DNA from: JACVRW01 sp963751835
GTDB taxonomy: Bacteria > Actinomycetota > Thermoleophilia > Solirubrobacterales > Thermoleophilaceae
Assembly (NCBI GenBank): GCA_963751835.1
Contig: CAVVWD010000031.1
Location: 47,907-111,906, forward strand
Length of the DNA: 64,000 nucleotides
Direction: 5' to 3'
Shown here: piece by piece, positions 49,206 to 57,561 of the stretch
Position numbering within the stretch: the stretch's first letter is position 1
How the letters are laid out: every line of letters starts with the position of its first letter
The notes under the pieces: generated by a model
The model's database searches: none
What the model saw: only the letters and a program-made list of their open reading frames with translations
What the model was told of the DNA's origin: nothing
Position numbers and translations under genes: made by a program

Positions 49206-51719
49206 TTAGGCCGCGGAGCGCTCCTCGGCATCGTCCGGCTCGTCCGAGTCCGCCGTATCGGTGTCCGGCTCGGCCGAGGTGTCGGGCTCCTGTGAGTCCC
49301 CGTTCGTTTCCTGCGCCTTCACGACCGCGGCCTCCTCGGAGCCCTCGGCCTCGCCGCCGCCCTTGCGCCGCCGGCGGCGGCCGCCGCGCTTGCGCTTGCC
49401 CTTGGGGAAGTTGCGCAGGAGCTCGCGGGCCAGCGCGCTCGGCTTGCGGGCCATCCGCATCCGCGCTCCGTCCAGCACCTGCTGCGCCTCGGGCGTGTGC
49501 GCCAGCGCCGCGGCGAGCAGCGCCGCCGACAAGCGGCGGTCCTGCTTGCGAGCGGCCTGGACGAGGCGACGGGCGTTGCGGGCGTGAGCCGCACCGGCCG
49601 AGTTCACGAGCAGGCCGAGCAGGCGCTTGGTCTCGGGCCAGCGCTGCACGGCGTACTCCTCGTGCACCTCGCGCGAGTACTCGGCCAGGTGCCAGAGCCA
49701 GCGCGCGGCCTGGTCGCGGCGGCCGATCTGCTTCTCGGTGAGCGCCTGCAGCAGCAGCTTGACGCCCTCGCGGCGCTCGTCGCGCGACCAGCCGCCGACG
49801 ATCTCGACGGCGTCGTCGAACGCCTCGGCGTCGCGCAGGTTGCCGACCTCCGAGAGCGCGCGCAGGCGAAGCTGGGTGTTGCGGTTGCGGCGCAGGCAGG
49901 TGATGAGGAAGATTCGCCGCAGCTCGCCGGTCGAGTCGAAGTGGAGCATCGCCTTCGCCCGGCGCCAGTTGTTCGACGCCACCCGGGCGCCCGCCAGCAT
50001 CGCCCAGGCTTGCTGCTGGCCCCAGGTCAGGTGCTCGACGGCCATCCGCCAGAGCTCGCGCTCGAAGACCTGGGCGCGGCGCTCCTCGTCGGCCGTCACC
50101 GGCACCACGCGGCGCTCCACGCGCAGCCGCCTCCCCCGGCCGCGGCGCACCGGGCCGACGACGATCGCGCCGCCGCGGTAGACGTCGCGGTCGAGCAGCG
50201 AGTGAAGGGTCACGACGGGGTCGTCGTTGGGCGTCGCCGGGTGGACGAAGTCCACGATGATGCCGGCCTCCTTGCCCGGAGTCCGGCGCGTGACACGGCC
50301 GACCCGCTGCTGATAGACGCGCTTGGACGCCGTGGGCGCCAGGTGCATGCACACGGTCGCGCGCGGCGAGTTCCAGCCCTCGGCCAGGAGCTGGGCGTTG
50401 ACCAGCACGTCGATCTCGCCACGCTCGTAGGCGGCGAGAATGCGCGTGAGCTCGCGCTTGGGCGTCTCACCGGATACCGCCCTGGCCTTCATGCCGGCCT
50501 CGCGGAACGCCTCGGCCACGTTGTGGGCGTGGCGTACGCCCGCCGAGTAGACGACCCCTGGCAGGTCCTTGAAGCGGGTCTTGTAGAGGTCTGCCACCGC
50601 GACGTTGAACGGCGTCTGGTCGAGCAGCGCTGCCAGCTCTTCCTGGTCGAAGTCCTGGTCCACCTCGCCGCGCCGGAGCGGCACCTTGGAGATCGAGCGG
50701 ACGCCCACGCCCGGCGGGATGCGCACACAGCGCAGCGGGGCGATCACCCCGCGGCGCGCAGCCTGCGCGAGATCGAAGCGCGAGGTCTGGGTGGGGAAGA
50801 GATCGGTGACGTGGCGGGCGATAAGCGCGCCGGTCGCGGTCATGCCGACGAACACCGGGCCCACCCACTGGCGGATCGCCGCGCTCGTCTTCTCGCCGAG
50901 CGCCGTGTGGGCCTCGTCGCAGATCACGATCGTGTAGGCGTTCGAGATCTTGCCCGGGTTGCGCACGAACCACTGGTAGGTCTCGACGGTCACGGGGCCG
51001 CCGGCGGGCGGCTCGCCGGCGCCGTTCTTCAAGAGCGGCGGCGAGATCCGCTCCTTGTAGCCCCTGTCCCGCAGCTCGCCCAGGAACTGGTCCACGAGGT
51101 TGCGGCGGTGGGTGAGGATGAGGATGCCGCCGGTGCGCGAGGCTTCGACGAAGCCGAGCGCGGCCACCGTCTTGCCCGCACCGGTCGCGTGCTCGAACCA
51201 GAAGCGCCGGGCGGCGCCGGGGTCGTCCACGTGAGCGTCGGCGGCGGCCTCCTCCTCGGCCTCCTCGGCGGGATCCCAGTCGAGCGGCTCCTCCTCGGGC
51301 AGCTCGTCGCCCTCGAGCTCGACCTCGCCGGAGTGGAGCTCGTCCTGGCCGGCGGGGCGCCCGTTGCGGGACAGCTGGAGCTCGGTGGTGAGCGCGATCA
51401 GCGTCCCGGACAGGGCGTCCACCTGATGCGCCGAGAGTGTCGTGCCGTCTACGAGGTGGGGCTCCTCCTCCGCAAGCAGGCGCTCCAGGCCGAGCATCAG
51501 CGAGTACTGGCGCCGCCAGTCGACCGAAGGCTCCTCGCGGCCCTGTCCGATCTCGTCGAGGGCGGCGTCGAGGGCCATGCGGCGAGGGCTGCCGAGCGCC
51601 AGCGCCGTCGAACCGTCCTCCCCTTCGAGCACGAAGGGTTCACGCGCGAATTCCTCGGCGCGCTTCAGTTCGTCGCCGGAAACCGGCGAGGCATAGGCCA
51701 CGGAGCTTGTTTCAGCCAC
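49206..51719 (-). CDS. large SF2 DEAD/DEAH-type helicase
   Basis: 837 residues. Motif I HATGAGKT, DEAH in ICDEAH, motif III MTATGALI and motif VI QQRVGRVTRRT define a superfamily 2 helicase related to type III restriction/RAD25-like enzymes. A 110-residue acidic N-terminal domain, a long helical C-terminus, then a Lys/Arg cluster (KGKRKRGGRRRRRKGG) and an acidic tail are unusual. No methylase is nearby, so it is not an obvious restriction enzyme. Role in DNA or RNA repair is open. GTG start. Confidence 0.8.
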   Translation of the reverse strand: MAETSSVAYASPVSGDELKRAEEFAREPFVLEGEDGSTALALGSPRRMALDAALDEIGQGREEPSVDWRRQYSLMLGLERLLAEEEPHLVDGTTLSAHQVDALSGTLIALTTELQLSRNGRPAGQDELHSGEVELEGDELPEEEPLDWDPAEEAEEEAAADAHVDDPGAARRFWFEHATGAGKTVAALGFVEASRTGGILILTHRRNLVDQFLGELRDRGYKERISPPLLKNGAGEPPAGGPVTVETYQWFVRNPGKISNAYTIVICDEAHTALGEKTSAAIRQWVGPVFVGMTATGALIARHVTDLFPTQTSRFDLAQAARRGVIAPLRCVRIPPGVGVRSISKVPLRRGEVDQDFDQEELAALLDQTPFNVAVADLYKTRFKDLPGVVYSAGVRHAHNVAEAFREAGMKARAVSGETPKRELTRILAAYERGEIDVLVNAQLLAEGWNSPRATVCMHLAPTASKRVYQQRVGRVTRRTPGKEAGIIVDFVHPATPNDDPVVTLHSLLDRDVYRGGAIVVGPVRRGRGRRLRVERRVVPVTADEERRAQVFERELWRMAVEHLTWGQQQAWAMLAGARVASNNWRRAKAMLHFDSTGELRRIFLITCLRRNRNTQLRLRALSEVGNLRDAEAFDDAVEIVGGWSRDERREGVKLLLQALTEKQIGRRDQAARWLWHLAEYSREVHEEYAVQRWPETKRLLGLLVNSAGAAHARNARRLVQAARKQDRRLSAALLAAALAHTPEAQQVLDGARMRMARKPSALARELLRNFPKGKRKRGGRRRRRKGGGEAEGSEEAAVVKAQETNGDSQEPDTSAEPDTDTADSDEPDDAEERSAA

Positions 51720-51899
51720 AGGGGATTAGGCGCTTCTCTGAAAGGGGGACGAGCCGAGCTGGCCGTCAAGGCTCAGCGGGGCCGCCCGTCGGCTCGCCGC
51801 TCTTCCCGCGAGCGGCGAGATTGCCAGGTCCTTGGGGGACGGCGGCACCCTCCATTACAGCACACGGAGACCGAAATTGGGTCTGCCATCCTTCGCGCC

Positions 51900-52400
51900 G
51901 TGCGCCGCCTCGCACCCCTGATCGCCCTCTTGGCGCTCGCCGCCTGCGGTTCCTCGGACGACGCACCGTCGACCCAGCCGAGCGCGAGCGCCGCGCCGGC
52001 TCGCTTTCTCGACGGCGGCCGAGACGCCTTCGAGAAGCGGATCGCCTCGGAACGCGGAAAGCCGGTGGTGGTGAACAAGTGGGCGTCCTGGTGCGCGCCC
52101 TGCCGTTTCGAGTTCCCCTTCTTCCAGAGCCAGGAACGCAAGCGCTCCGGCGAGGTGGTGTTCCTGGGAGTGAACTCGAACGACAACCGCGGCAACGCGG
52201 AGGATTTCCTCGCCGAGTATCCGGTTCGCTTCCCGCACTTCGAGGACCCGAATCTCGAGGTCGCGGCGTCCTTCAACGCGGTCCAGGCCTTCCCGGCCAC
52301 CGCCTTCTACGACTCCAAGGGCGAGCTCGCGTACGTGCACCAGGGCGGGTACCCGTCCGAAGACAAGCTCGCCGAGGACATCGAGCGCTACGCTCGCTGA
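51900..52400 (+). CDS. thioredoxin-like (TlpA/ResA) lipoprotein
   Basis: 166 residues from GTG 51900. Lipobox LALAAC places the lipidated cysteine at C16. WASWCAPCRFEF (C65, C68) is the redox site. Such proteins reduce apocytochrome c or other exported thiols and would suit the Ccm system at 36.9-39.0 kb. Confidence 0.87.
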   Translation: MRRLAPLIALLALAACGSSDDAPSTQPSASAAPARFLDGGRDAFEKRIASERGKPVVVNKWASWCAPCRFEFPFFQSQERKRSGEVVFLGVNSNDNRGNAEDFLAEYPVRFPHFEDPNLEVAASFNAVQAFPATAFYDSKGELAYVHQGGYPSEDKLAEDIERYAR

Positions 52401-52410
52401 CCTTCCGCCC

Positions 52411-52833
52411 GTGGAGGTCCGCGAAGCCATCACCGACGACGAGCTGACCGCCGCCCTCGAGCTGCGCGCGCGGGTGTTCATCGAGGAGCAGGGCGTGTCG
52501 GTCGAGGCAGACCGAGACGGGCGCGATTCGGAGGCAACCCACATCGTGGCCGTCGACGACGAGCGCGTGATCGGCACCTGCCGCCTGCTGTTCCGCGGCG
52601 GCGTGGCGCGTCTCGGCCGGCTCGCCGTCGAGCCCGACAGGCGCGGCGACGGCGTGGCCGGCGCAATCCTGCGCGAGGCGGACCGGGTGGCCCGGAGCGC
52701 CGGGGCGGACGCGATCTCGCTGCACGCCCAGACCTACGCCAAGCAGCTCTATCTCCGCGGTGGCTACCGCGAGCGCGGCCCGACCTTTGTCGAGGAGGGA
52801 ATCGAGCACGTGTCGATGGAGAAGCCGCTCTGA
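52411..52833 (+). CDS. GNAT-family N-acetyltransferase (ElaA-like)
   Basis: 140 residues: LRARVFIEEQGVS start, acetyl-CoA motif LAVEPDRRGDGVAGAIL, and a closing YRERGPTFVEEGIEHVSM, the ElaA-like pattern. Substrate unknown. Its stop overlaps the likely start of the GalT-like gene. Confidence 0.83.
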   Translation: MEVREAITDDELTAALELRARVFIEEQGVSVEADRDGRDSEATHIVAVDDERVIGTCRLLFRGGVARLGRLAVEPDRRGDGVAGAILREADRVARSAGADAISLHAQTYAKQLYLRGGYRERGPTFVEEGIEHVSMEKPL

Positions 52834-53819
52834 GCCCCGAGCTGCGTATCGACCCGCTCACCGGGCTGAAGGTGATCGTGGCCGGAGAGCGCGGCTCGCG
52901 GCCGGGCGCCTTCCTCGATTTCGCGCGGCGGCCGCCGATCGACCGCGAGACCGACCCGTTCGCGGCCGGCCACGAGGAACAGACCCCGCCCGAGCTCTAC
53001 GCCCTGCGCGATAACGGCGCCTGGCGCGTGCGCGTGGTCCCCAACCTCTACCCCGCGCTAGCCCCCGGGGAGCCCGACGGCGGCGACGACCCGCTTGCCG
53101 GTGGGCGCGGCGAGCCCGACCTGTTCGCCAGCTCGCCCGCCCTCGGGGCGCACGAGGTGATCGTAAACGCGCCCGATCCGGTGAGCTCGCTCGCCGAGCT
53201 CGAACCAGAGCAGGTCGAGACGGCGATGTCGGTCTGGCGTTTGCGGATGCGCCAGCATGCGCATTCCGCCTATGTCCACATCATCGTCAACGAGGGCAAG
53301 GAGGCCGGCGCCTCGCTTCCTCACACGCACGCGCAGCTCTACGCGCTGCCGTTCGTGCCGGCGCAGGTGGCGCGCGAGCGCGAGCGCTTCACGGCCTACT
53401 CGGACCGCACCCAGGGCCGCAACCTGCTCGAGGACCTGCTCCAGGAGGAGGTTCGCCGGCGCGAGCGGATCGTGGCTATCGACGACGAGGCGGTAGCCCT
53501 CTGTCCGTTCGGCGCACGCGTACCCTTCCACCTTCAGATCGTGCCCAGGAGACCGGCCGCACGCTTCTCCGACGACGGCCCGCTCGGGGGCAGGCTGCTG
53601 CACGAAACGCTCACCCGCCTGGGCGCCGCGCTCGGCACGCTGCCGCCGCTGAACATGTGGGTGCGCACGGCCCCGCGCGACGCCGAGCGCTTCTGCTGGC
53701 GGATCGAGATCATGCCGCGGCTAGCTCAGCTGGCCGGGCTCGAGATCGGGACCGGGGTGCACCTGAACGTGCTGGCGCCCGAGGCTGCGGCGGAGCGGCT
53801 TCGCGACGCCAGCCTGTAG
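52830..53819 (+). CDS. galactose-1-phosphate uridylyltransferase-like protein
   Basis: About 329 residues. The start SPELRIDPLTGLKVIVAGER is typical of GalT-like proteins, and its first codon is CTG at 52830, in a CTGA overlap with the GNAT stop and with GGAG 8 bases upstream. The first GTG (52872) would lose that conserved start. The nucleophile region is SLPHTHAQL (HxHxQ; canonical GalT has HPHxQ). It transfers nucleotidyl groups to a sugar phosphate; exact substrate unknown. Confidence 0.8.
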   Translation: MSPELRIDPLTGLKVIVAGERGSRPGAFLDFARRPPIDRETDPFAAGHEEQTPPELYALRDNGAWRVRVVPNLYPALAPGEPDGGDDPLAGGRGEPDLFASSPALGAHEVIVNAPDPVSSLAELEPEQVETAMSVWRLRMRQHAHSAYVHIIVNEGKEAGASLPHTHAQLYALPFVPAQVARERERFTAYSDRTQGRNLLEDLLQEEVRRRERIVAIDDEAVALCPFGARVPFHLQIVPRRPAARFSDDGPLGGRLLHETLTRLGAALGTLPPLNMWVRTAPRDAERFCWRIEIMPRLAQLAGLEIGTGVHLNVLAPEAAAERLRDASL

Positions 53820-53833
53820 CGTCCCGCCGCGCC

Positions 53834-54424
53834 GTGCCACCCGTCGCCCGCCAGATTCCCATGTTCGCGGCCGAGCCGCCGCAGGAGCCGCTGCCCTACG
53901 GACGCTGGGGGGAGGCGCTGGCCGAGCAGTTCGGCGCCCGCTGCGAGACCCCCATCGGCGACATCACCTGGTTCCCCGACCGCACCTGGGCCGGGCGGAC
54001 CTACGTGCCGGCCACGGCGCCCAGCGACGAGGGCGGCGAGTGGTTCGGCTTCGTCTCATACACCCGCGAGCATGAGGGCGCGCAGGCCGCCGACTTCCAG
54101 GCCGAGGCCGACTTCACCGAGGAGACGGCTGCCATGAACCCGGACTGGACGCTCGATCTCTCTGACCACGAAATCGGCCACTGGCGCGGCACCGAGGGAC
54201 GGCGCGGGATCATCACCCTTGTCTGGGGCGTGTCGCTCGTCGCGAACGGGGCGGCGGTCACCGCCGAGCTCGGGCCGCACACGACCGACCAGTGCGAGCT
54301 GATCGACGACCGCTTCACGCTCGTCTCGCTCGACGCTTACACGGGCGATTACGTGGAGGTCATCCTCTTCGGCGCGCGCGGCGCCGAACTGGCGCGCGAG
54401 TCGCTGTACGAAGACGAGGACTAG
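53834..54424 (+). CDS. conserved protein of unknown function
   Basis: 196 residues from GTG 53834 (ATG 53861 is possible). A Pro-rich start (MFAAEPPQEPLPYGRW) precedes a beta-rich acidic domain with several Trp and a repeating pattern of Asp/Glu, and ends YEDED. No signal peptide or membrane helix. I do not recognise a family. Confidence 0.65.
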   Translation: MPPVARQIPMFAAEPPQEPLPYGRWGEALAEQFGARCETPIGDITWFPDRTWAGRTYVPATAPSDEGGEWFGFVSYTREHEGAQAADFQAEADFTEETAAMNPDWTLDLSDHEIGHWRGTEGRRGIITLVWGVSLVANGAAVTAELGPHTTDQCELIDDRFTLVSLDAYTGDYVEVILFGARGAELARESLYEDED

Positions 54425-54461
54425 ATTGCGGCGCCCGGCGGCGCTACTTTCAAAACCGGTC

Positions 54462-55661
54462 ATGGAGGAACTGCGCGGAGAGCCCTGCGTGCTGCTCAAG
54501 TTCGGCGAGCTCGCCCTCAAGGGCCGCAACCGCCCGCTGTTCGTGGGTGCGCTCGAGCGCAACCTGCGCCGGGCGACCGCAGACCTCGGACACCTCGAGA
54601 TCCGGCACCGCGGCGGCGTCTTCATCGTCACCGGCGGAGAGCCGCAGAGCACGCTTGTCGAGCGCTGCCTGGCGCTGCCCGGCGTGAGCGTCGTCCAGCC
54701 CGCGATCCGTTGCGAGCGCGACCCCGCCGCCGGGGCCGACGCCGCGGTGGCGCTCCTGCGCGGGCGCCCGGGCCGCACCTTCGCCGTGCGCTCACGGCGC
54801 CGCGACAAGCGCTTCCCCTTGAGCTCGGTCGAGCTCTCCCGCGTGATCGGCGAGGCCGTGCGCGTGCGGCTCGGCCTCGACGTCGACCTCTCCAATCCAG
54901 ATCTCGAGCTGCACGTGGAGCTCGACCACAAGGAGCTGCTCGTGTCGAGCGAGCGGCTGCGCGGCACGGGTGGGCTGCCGGTGGGGTCAAGCGGGCGGGC
55001 GCTCGTGCTGTTGTCGGGCGGCCTCGACTCGCCCGTTGCGGCCTACCGGATGATGAAGCGCGGGCTGCGCTGCGATTTCCTGCACTTCTCCGGCCGGCCC
55101 TTCACCGGGCCGGAGTCGATCTACAAGGCGTATGCCCTGGTCGGGCGGCTCGACCGCTTCCAGGGGGGCTCACGCATGTTCGTCGTGTCGTTCGGTCCCG
55201 CGCAGCGGCGGCTCGCGACGGCGGGCGCCGGCCGGCTGCAGGTGCTCTCGCAGCGCCGGCTGATGGTCAAGGTGGCCTCCGAGCTCGGGCGCCGCGAGGG
55301 AGCGGAGGCGCTCGTGACCGGTGACTCGCTCGGCCAGGTGGCCTCGCAGACCCTGCCGAACCTGGCGGTCGTCGAGGAGGCGGCGGAGCTGCCGCTCCTG
55401 CGGCCGCTGATCGACCGCGACAAGTCAGAGATCGTCGAGCTCGCCAAACAGCTCGGCACCTACGAGATCTCGATCCTGCCGGACGAGGACTGCTGCCAGC
55501 TCTTCTCCTCGAAGCTCGCGGTCACCCGCGGGCAGTCCCACGACCTCCGCGCAATCGAGCGCACCGCCGACATCGAGGACATGGTCGACGGCCTCGTGGA
55601 CTCCGCCGAGCTCTACCGGCCCCGGCTCGAGGAGCAGCGGCCGGTGCTCAGCACGGCCTGA
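54462..55661 (+). CDS. thiI: tRNA 4-thiouridine synthase
   Basis: 399 residues from ATG 54462. N-terminal ferredoxin-like and THUMP domains (1-170), PP-loop SGGLDS (185-190), then the active-site ILPDEDCCQLF. No rhodanese domain, as in Gram-positive and archaeal ThiI. It makes s4U8 in tRNA and may help thiazole synthesis. Convergent with the phosphatase gene. Confidence 0.9.
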   Translation: MEELRGEPCVLLKFGELALKGRNRPLFVGALERNLRRATADLGHLEIRHRGGVFIVTGGEPQSTLVERCLALPGVSVVQPAIRCERDPAAGADAAVALLRGRPGRTFAVRSRRRDKRFPLSSVELSRVIGEAVRVRLGLDVDLSNPDLELHVELDHKELLVSSERLRGTGGLPVGSSGRALVLLSGGLDSPVAAYRMMKRGLRCDFLHFSGRPFTGPESIYKAYALVGRLDRFQGGSRMFVVSFGPAQRRLATAGAGRLQVLSQRRLMVKVASELGRREGAEALVTGDSLGQVASQTLPNLAVVEEAAELPLLRPLIDRDKSEIVELAKQLGTYEISILPDEDCCQLFSSKLAVTRGQSHDLRAIERTADIEDMVDGLVDSAELYRPRLEEQRPVLSTA

Positions 55662-55666
55662 TCGAC

Positions 55667-57397
55667 CTATCGGGGCAGCCGCACCGCCTCTCCGTCGAAG
55701 TCGTCGTCGTCGTAGTCGATCCCCATCGTCTCGAGGATCGTCGGCAGGACGTCCACGAGCCGGATCTCCTTCCTGGAGTCCCTGTCCCCGACTCCGGCCC
55801 CGGCGAAGATCATCGGGATGTTCTGGATCAGGCGGTTGTGACCGCCGTGGTCGCCGATGACGCCGTAGGTCACGTCGGTCGCCAGGAGGCCCACCACATC
55901 GGGCCCGGAGGGCTCCGCCATGGTGTCCACCAGCTCCTCGCCGTGCCTGACGAACCAGCTGCGCTCCGCACCGCGGGTGCGGTTGGTGCCAAACAGGCGA
56001 TAATCGCTCTGCGCCGCGTTGGTGTGATAACTCGCGATCACGCCGGGCATGCCGAGCACCGCCGCGGCCGCCTCGCGCTTCTTCGCAACGGAGTTGTCGT
56101 GCAGCCAGGCCGCGACGTGGCCGTCCTGGTAGGAGAAGTCCAGGTTGCCCGCCAGCGCGTCCCTGAGCTGCGCGACCGCGGGACTCGGATCGAGGTAGAC
56201 CTCGTCCGAGTCGCTGCCGAAGTACCAGTTGCAGTCCGACCGGATTCCCGTCGAGGGCGGAGTGCAGGGGGGGTTCTCGACGCCCGGGGCGAGGACGCCG
56301 TGGAACGGTCTGCCCGTCTGCGCTGCGTGGTCGGCGGTGATGACGATCAGGGTGTCGTCGAGTACTCCGCTCGCCTCCAGTGCGCCGACGATCTTCCCGA
56401 CCTGCTCGTCCGCGTTCTTCGCGATGAACGGCAGGTGACGCATCTCCTCCATGGACCCGGGAGCGGCATCGGGCTCCCCCTCGTCCTCGGGCCCCCACAT
56501 GTGGCCGAGCTTGTCGATCCCGCCGAGGCTGACCAGGATGCCGTGCCAGTTCGGCTGCTTCTCTATCACCTCGATCGCGGCATCTGCCGACCAGTTGTCG
56601 CCGCCGATGTGGTCGGGATCGAACCCCGGGACAAAGCGATTGCCGTCGAGCGGGTAGATGTTGGCCGGCGAGAGCAGACCGGTGCCGTACGCACCCGCGG
56701 GCTGGTTGGTCCACCAGCGGTTGCTGCATCCGCCGGTGGTCACGTCGAGGAAGGGCGGCGGCGTCCCGTTGCCGCTCTCCGGCTCTCGCCACTGGGTCTC
56801 GGTGCCGCACGTGCGCCGGCTCCCGCGAATCTGGAGGATGATGTCCTCCGTGTCCGGGGTCGGTGTCCCATCGCCGACCTGTGAGCTGGTGTGGCCGCTG
56901 GTGCACGCCGACGTGCGCTTCTGGGCGATCGATGCGAAGGCCGACGCTTCACCGAACTCGTCGTCCAGGTAGTCCTGAAGCTTGGGGTAGCCGCCAGCAT
57001 CGATCAGGGTCTTGAACTGTGCGCAGGACATACTCGAGGTCACGTGGTAGGGACCCGCCCCGAGCAGGTTCGCCGAGTCCCTGTAGACCTCATTCGACCA
57101 GCCCATGTGCTTCGGGAAGAGACCGCTCGTGATCACGTTGTGGCTGATCACTGTCTCGGCAGCCATGTGTCCGACGAGCGCATTGGGGAAGCTGACTCCC
57201 TCCCTCATGAGCGCCTGAACGTTCTCCATCCCGTAACGCTCGATCGTGTCGGGCCTCGCTTGGTCGAGCATGACGATCAGCACCCTCGTCGGCCGCTCCG
57301 GATGGCCCCCAGCCTGCACCACCGGCGATGCAAGTGCCGGGGCCAAGAGCGCGACCGAACCGACCAGCAACAGGGACATCCGGCGCCGACATCTCAT
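55667..57397 (-). CDS. secreted alkaline-phosphatase-superfamily enzyme
   Basis: 576 residues. A signal peptide (about residues 1-29), VLIVMLDQARPDTIERYG as the first metal strand, ETVISHN as likely nucleophile region, LGGIDKLGHMWGPEDE, ITADHAAQTGRP and GVIGDHGGHN provide the metal ligands of the nucleotide pyrophosphatase/phosphodiesterase branch. Several Cys suggest disulfides in the exported enzyme. ATG follows a GGAGGAGGAGG site. Its divergent partner is a PhoD enzyme, so phosphate scavenging is likely. Confidence 0.85.
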   Translation of the reverse strand: MRCRRRMSLLLVGSVALLAPALASPVVQAGGHPERPTRVLIVMLDQARPDTIERYGMENVQALMREGVSFPNALVGHMAAETVISHNVITSGLFPKHMGWSNEVYRDSANLLGAGPYHVTSSMSCAQFKTLIDAGGYPKLQDYLDDEFGEASAFASIAQKRTSACTSGHTSSQVGDGTPTPDTEDIILQIRGSRRTCGTETQWREPESGNGTPPPFLDVTTGGCSNRWWTNQPAGAYGTGLLSPANIYPLDGNRFVPGFDPDHIGGDNWSADAAIEVIEKQPNWHGILVSLGGIDKLGHMWGPEDEGEPDAAPGSMEEMRHLPFIAKNADEQVGKIVGALEASGVLDDTLIVITADHAAQTGRPFHGVLAPGVENPPCTPPSTGIRSDCNWYFGSDSDEVYLDPSPAVAQLRDALAGNLDFSYQDGHVAAWLHDNSVAKKREAAAAVLGMPGVIASYHTNAAQSDYRLFGTNRTRGAERSWFVRHGEELVDTMAEPSGPDVVGLLATDVTYGVIGDHGGHNRLIQNIPMIFAGAGVGDRDSRKEIRLVDVLPTILETMGIDYDDDDFDGEAVRLPR

Positions 57398-57422
57398 GCG
57401 AGACCTCCTCCTCCGTGCGGCG

Positions 57423-57439
57423 AGCAGCCGTCGGCTGCT
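57423..57439. repeat. hairpin in the leader of the alkaline-phosphatase-type gene
   Basis: AGCAGCC-GTC-GGCTGCT, a perfect 7-bp stem on the minus-strand leader, touching the -10 element. Confidence 0.5.
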
Positions 57440-57508
57440 TCTACCGCAACCGTGGCGAGCGAGTCAAGCTCATCTGGGGTTGACTCGACCCCCTTTTGGG
57501 GGTATAGC
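57438..57508. promoter_or_regulatory. divergent promoters built around one inverted repeat
   Basis: CGAGTCAA (57460-57467) and TTGACTCG (57480-57487) are perfect arms with a 12-base centre. Rightward: TTGACT (57480-57485), 17 bases, TATAGC (57503-57508). Leftward: TTGACT (57467-57462), 18 bases, TAGAAG (57443-57438). Each arm therefore contains one -35 hexamer. CCCCC-TTTT-GGGGG lies inside the rightward spacer. A regulator on the repeat would control both phosphatase genes. Confidence 0.7.
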
Positions 57509-57561
57509 TCCTGGGTCAGCCGCGGGAGCGAGGCGCCGGCGCCCTCAACCGGAGCTGCCCG

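Noticed and set aside
49206..51719. Type III restriction enzyme
   Set aside because: No methyltransferase (mod) gene is adjacent and no nuclease motif is seen in the C-terminus.
49497..52400. 967-codon open frame opposite the SF2 helicase
   Set aside because: It mirrors the helicase gene in high-GC sequence and has no motif. Only its last part (from 51900) is real, as the TlpA-like lipoprotein.
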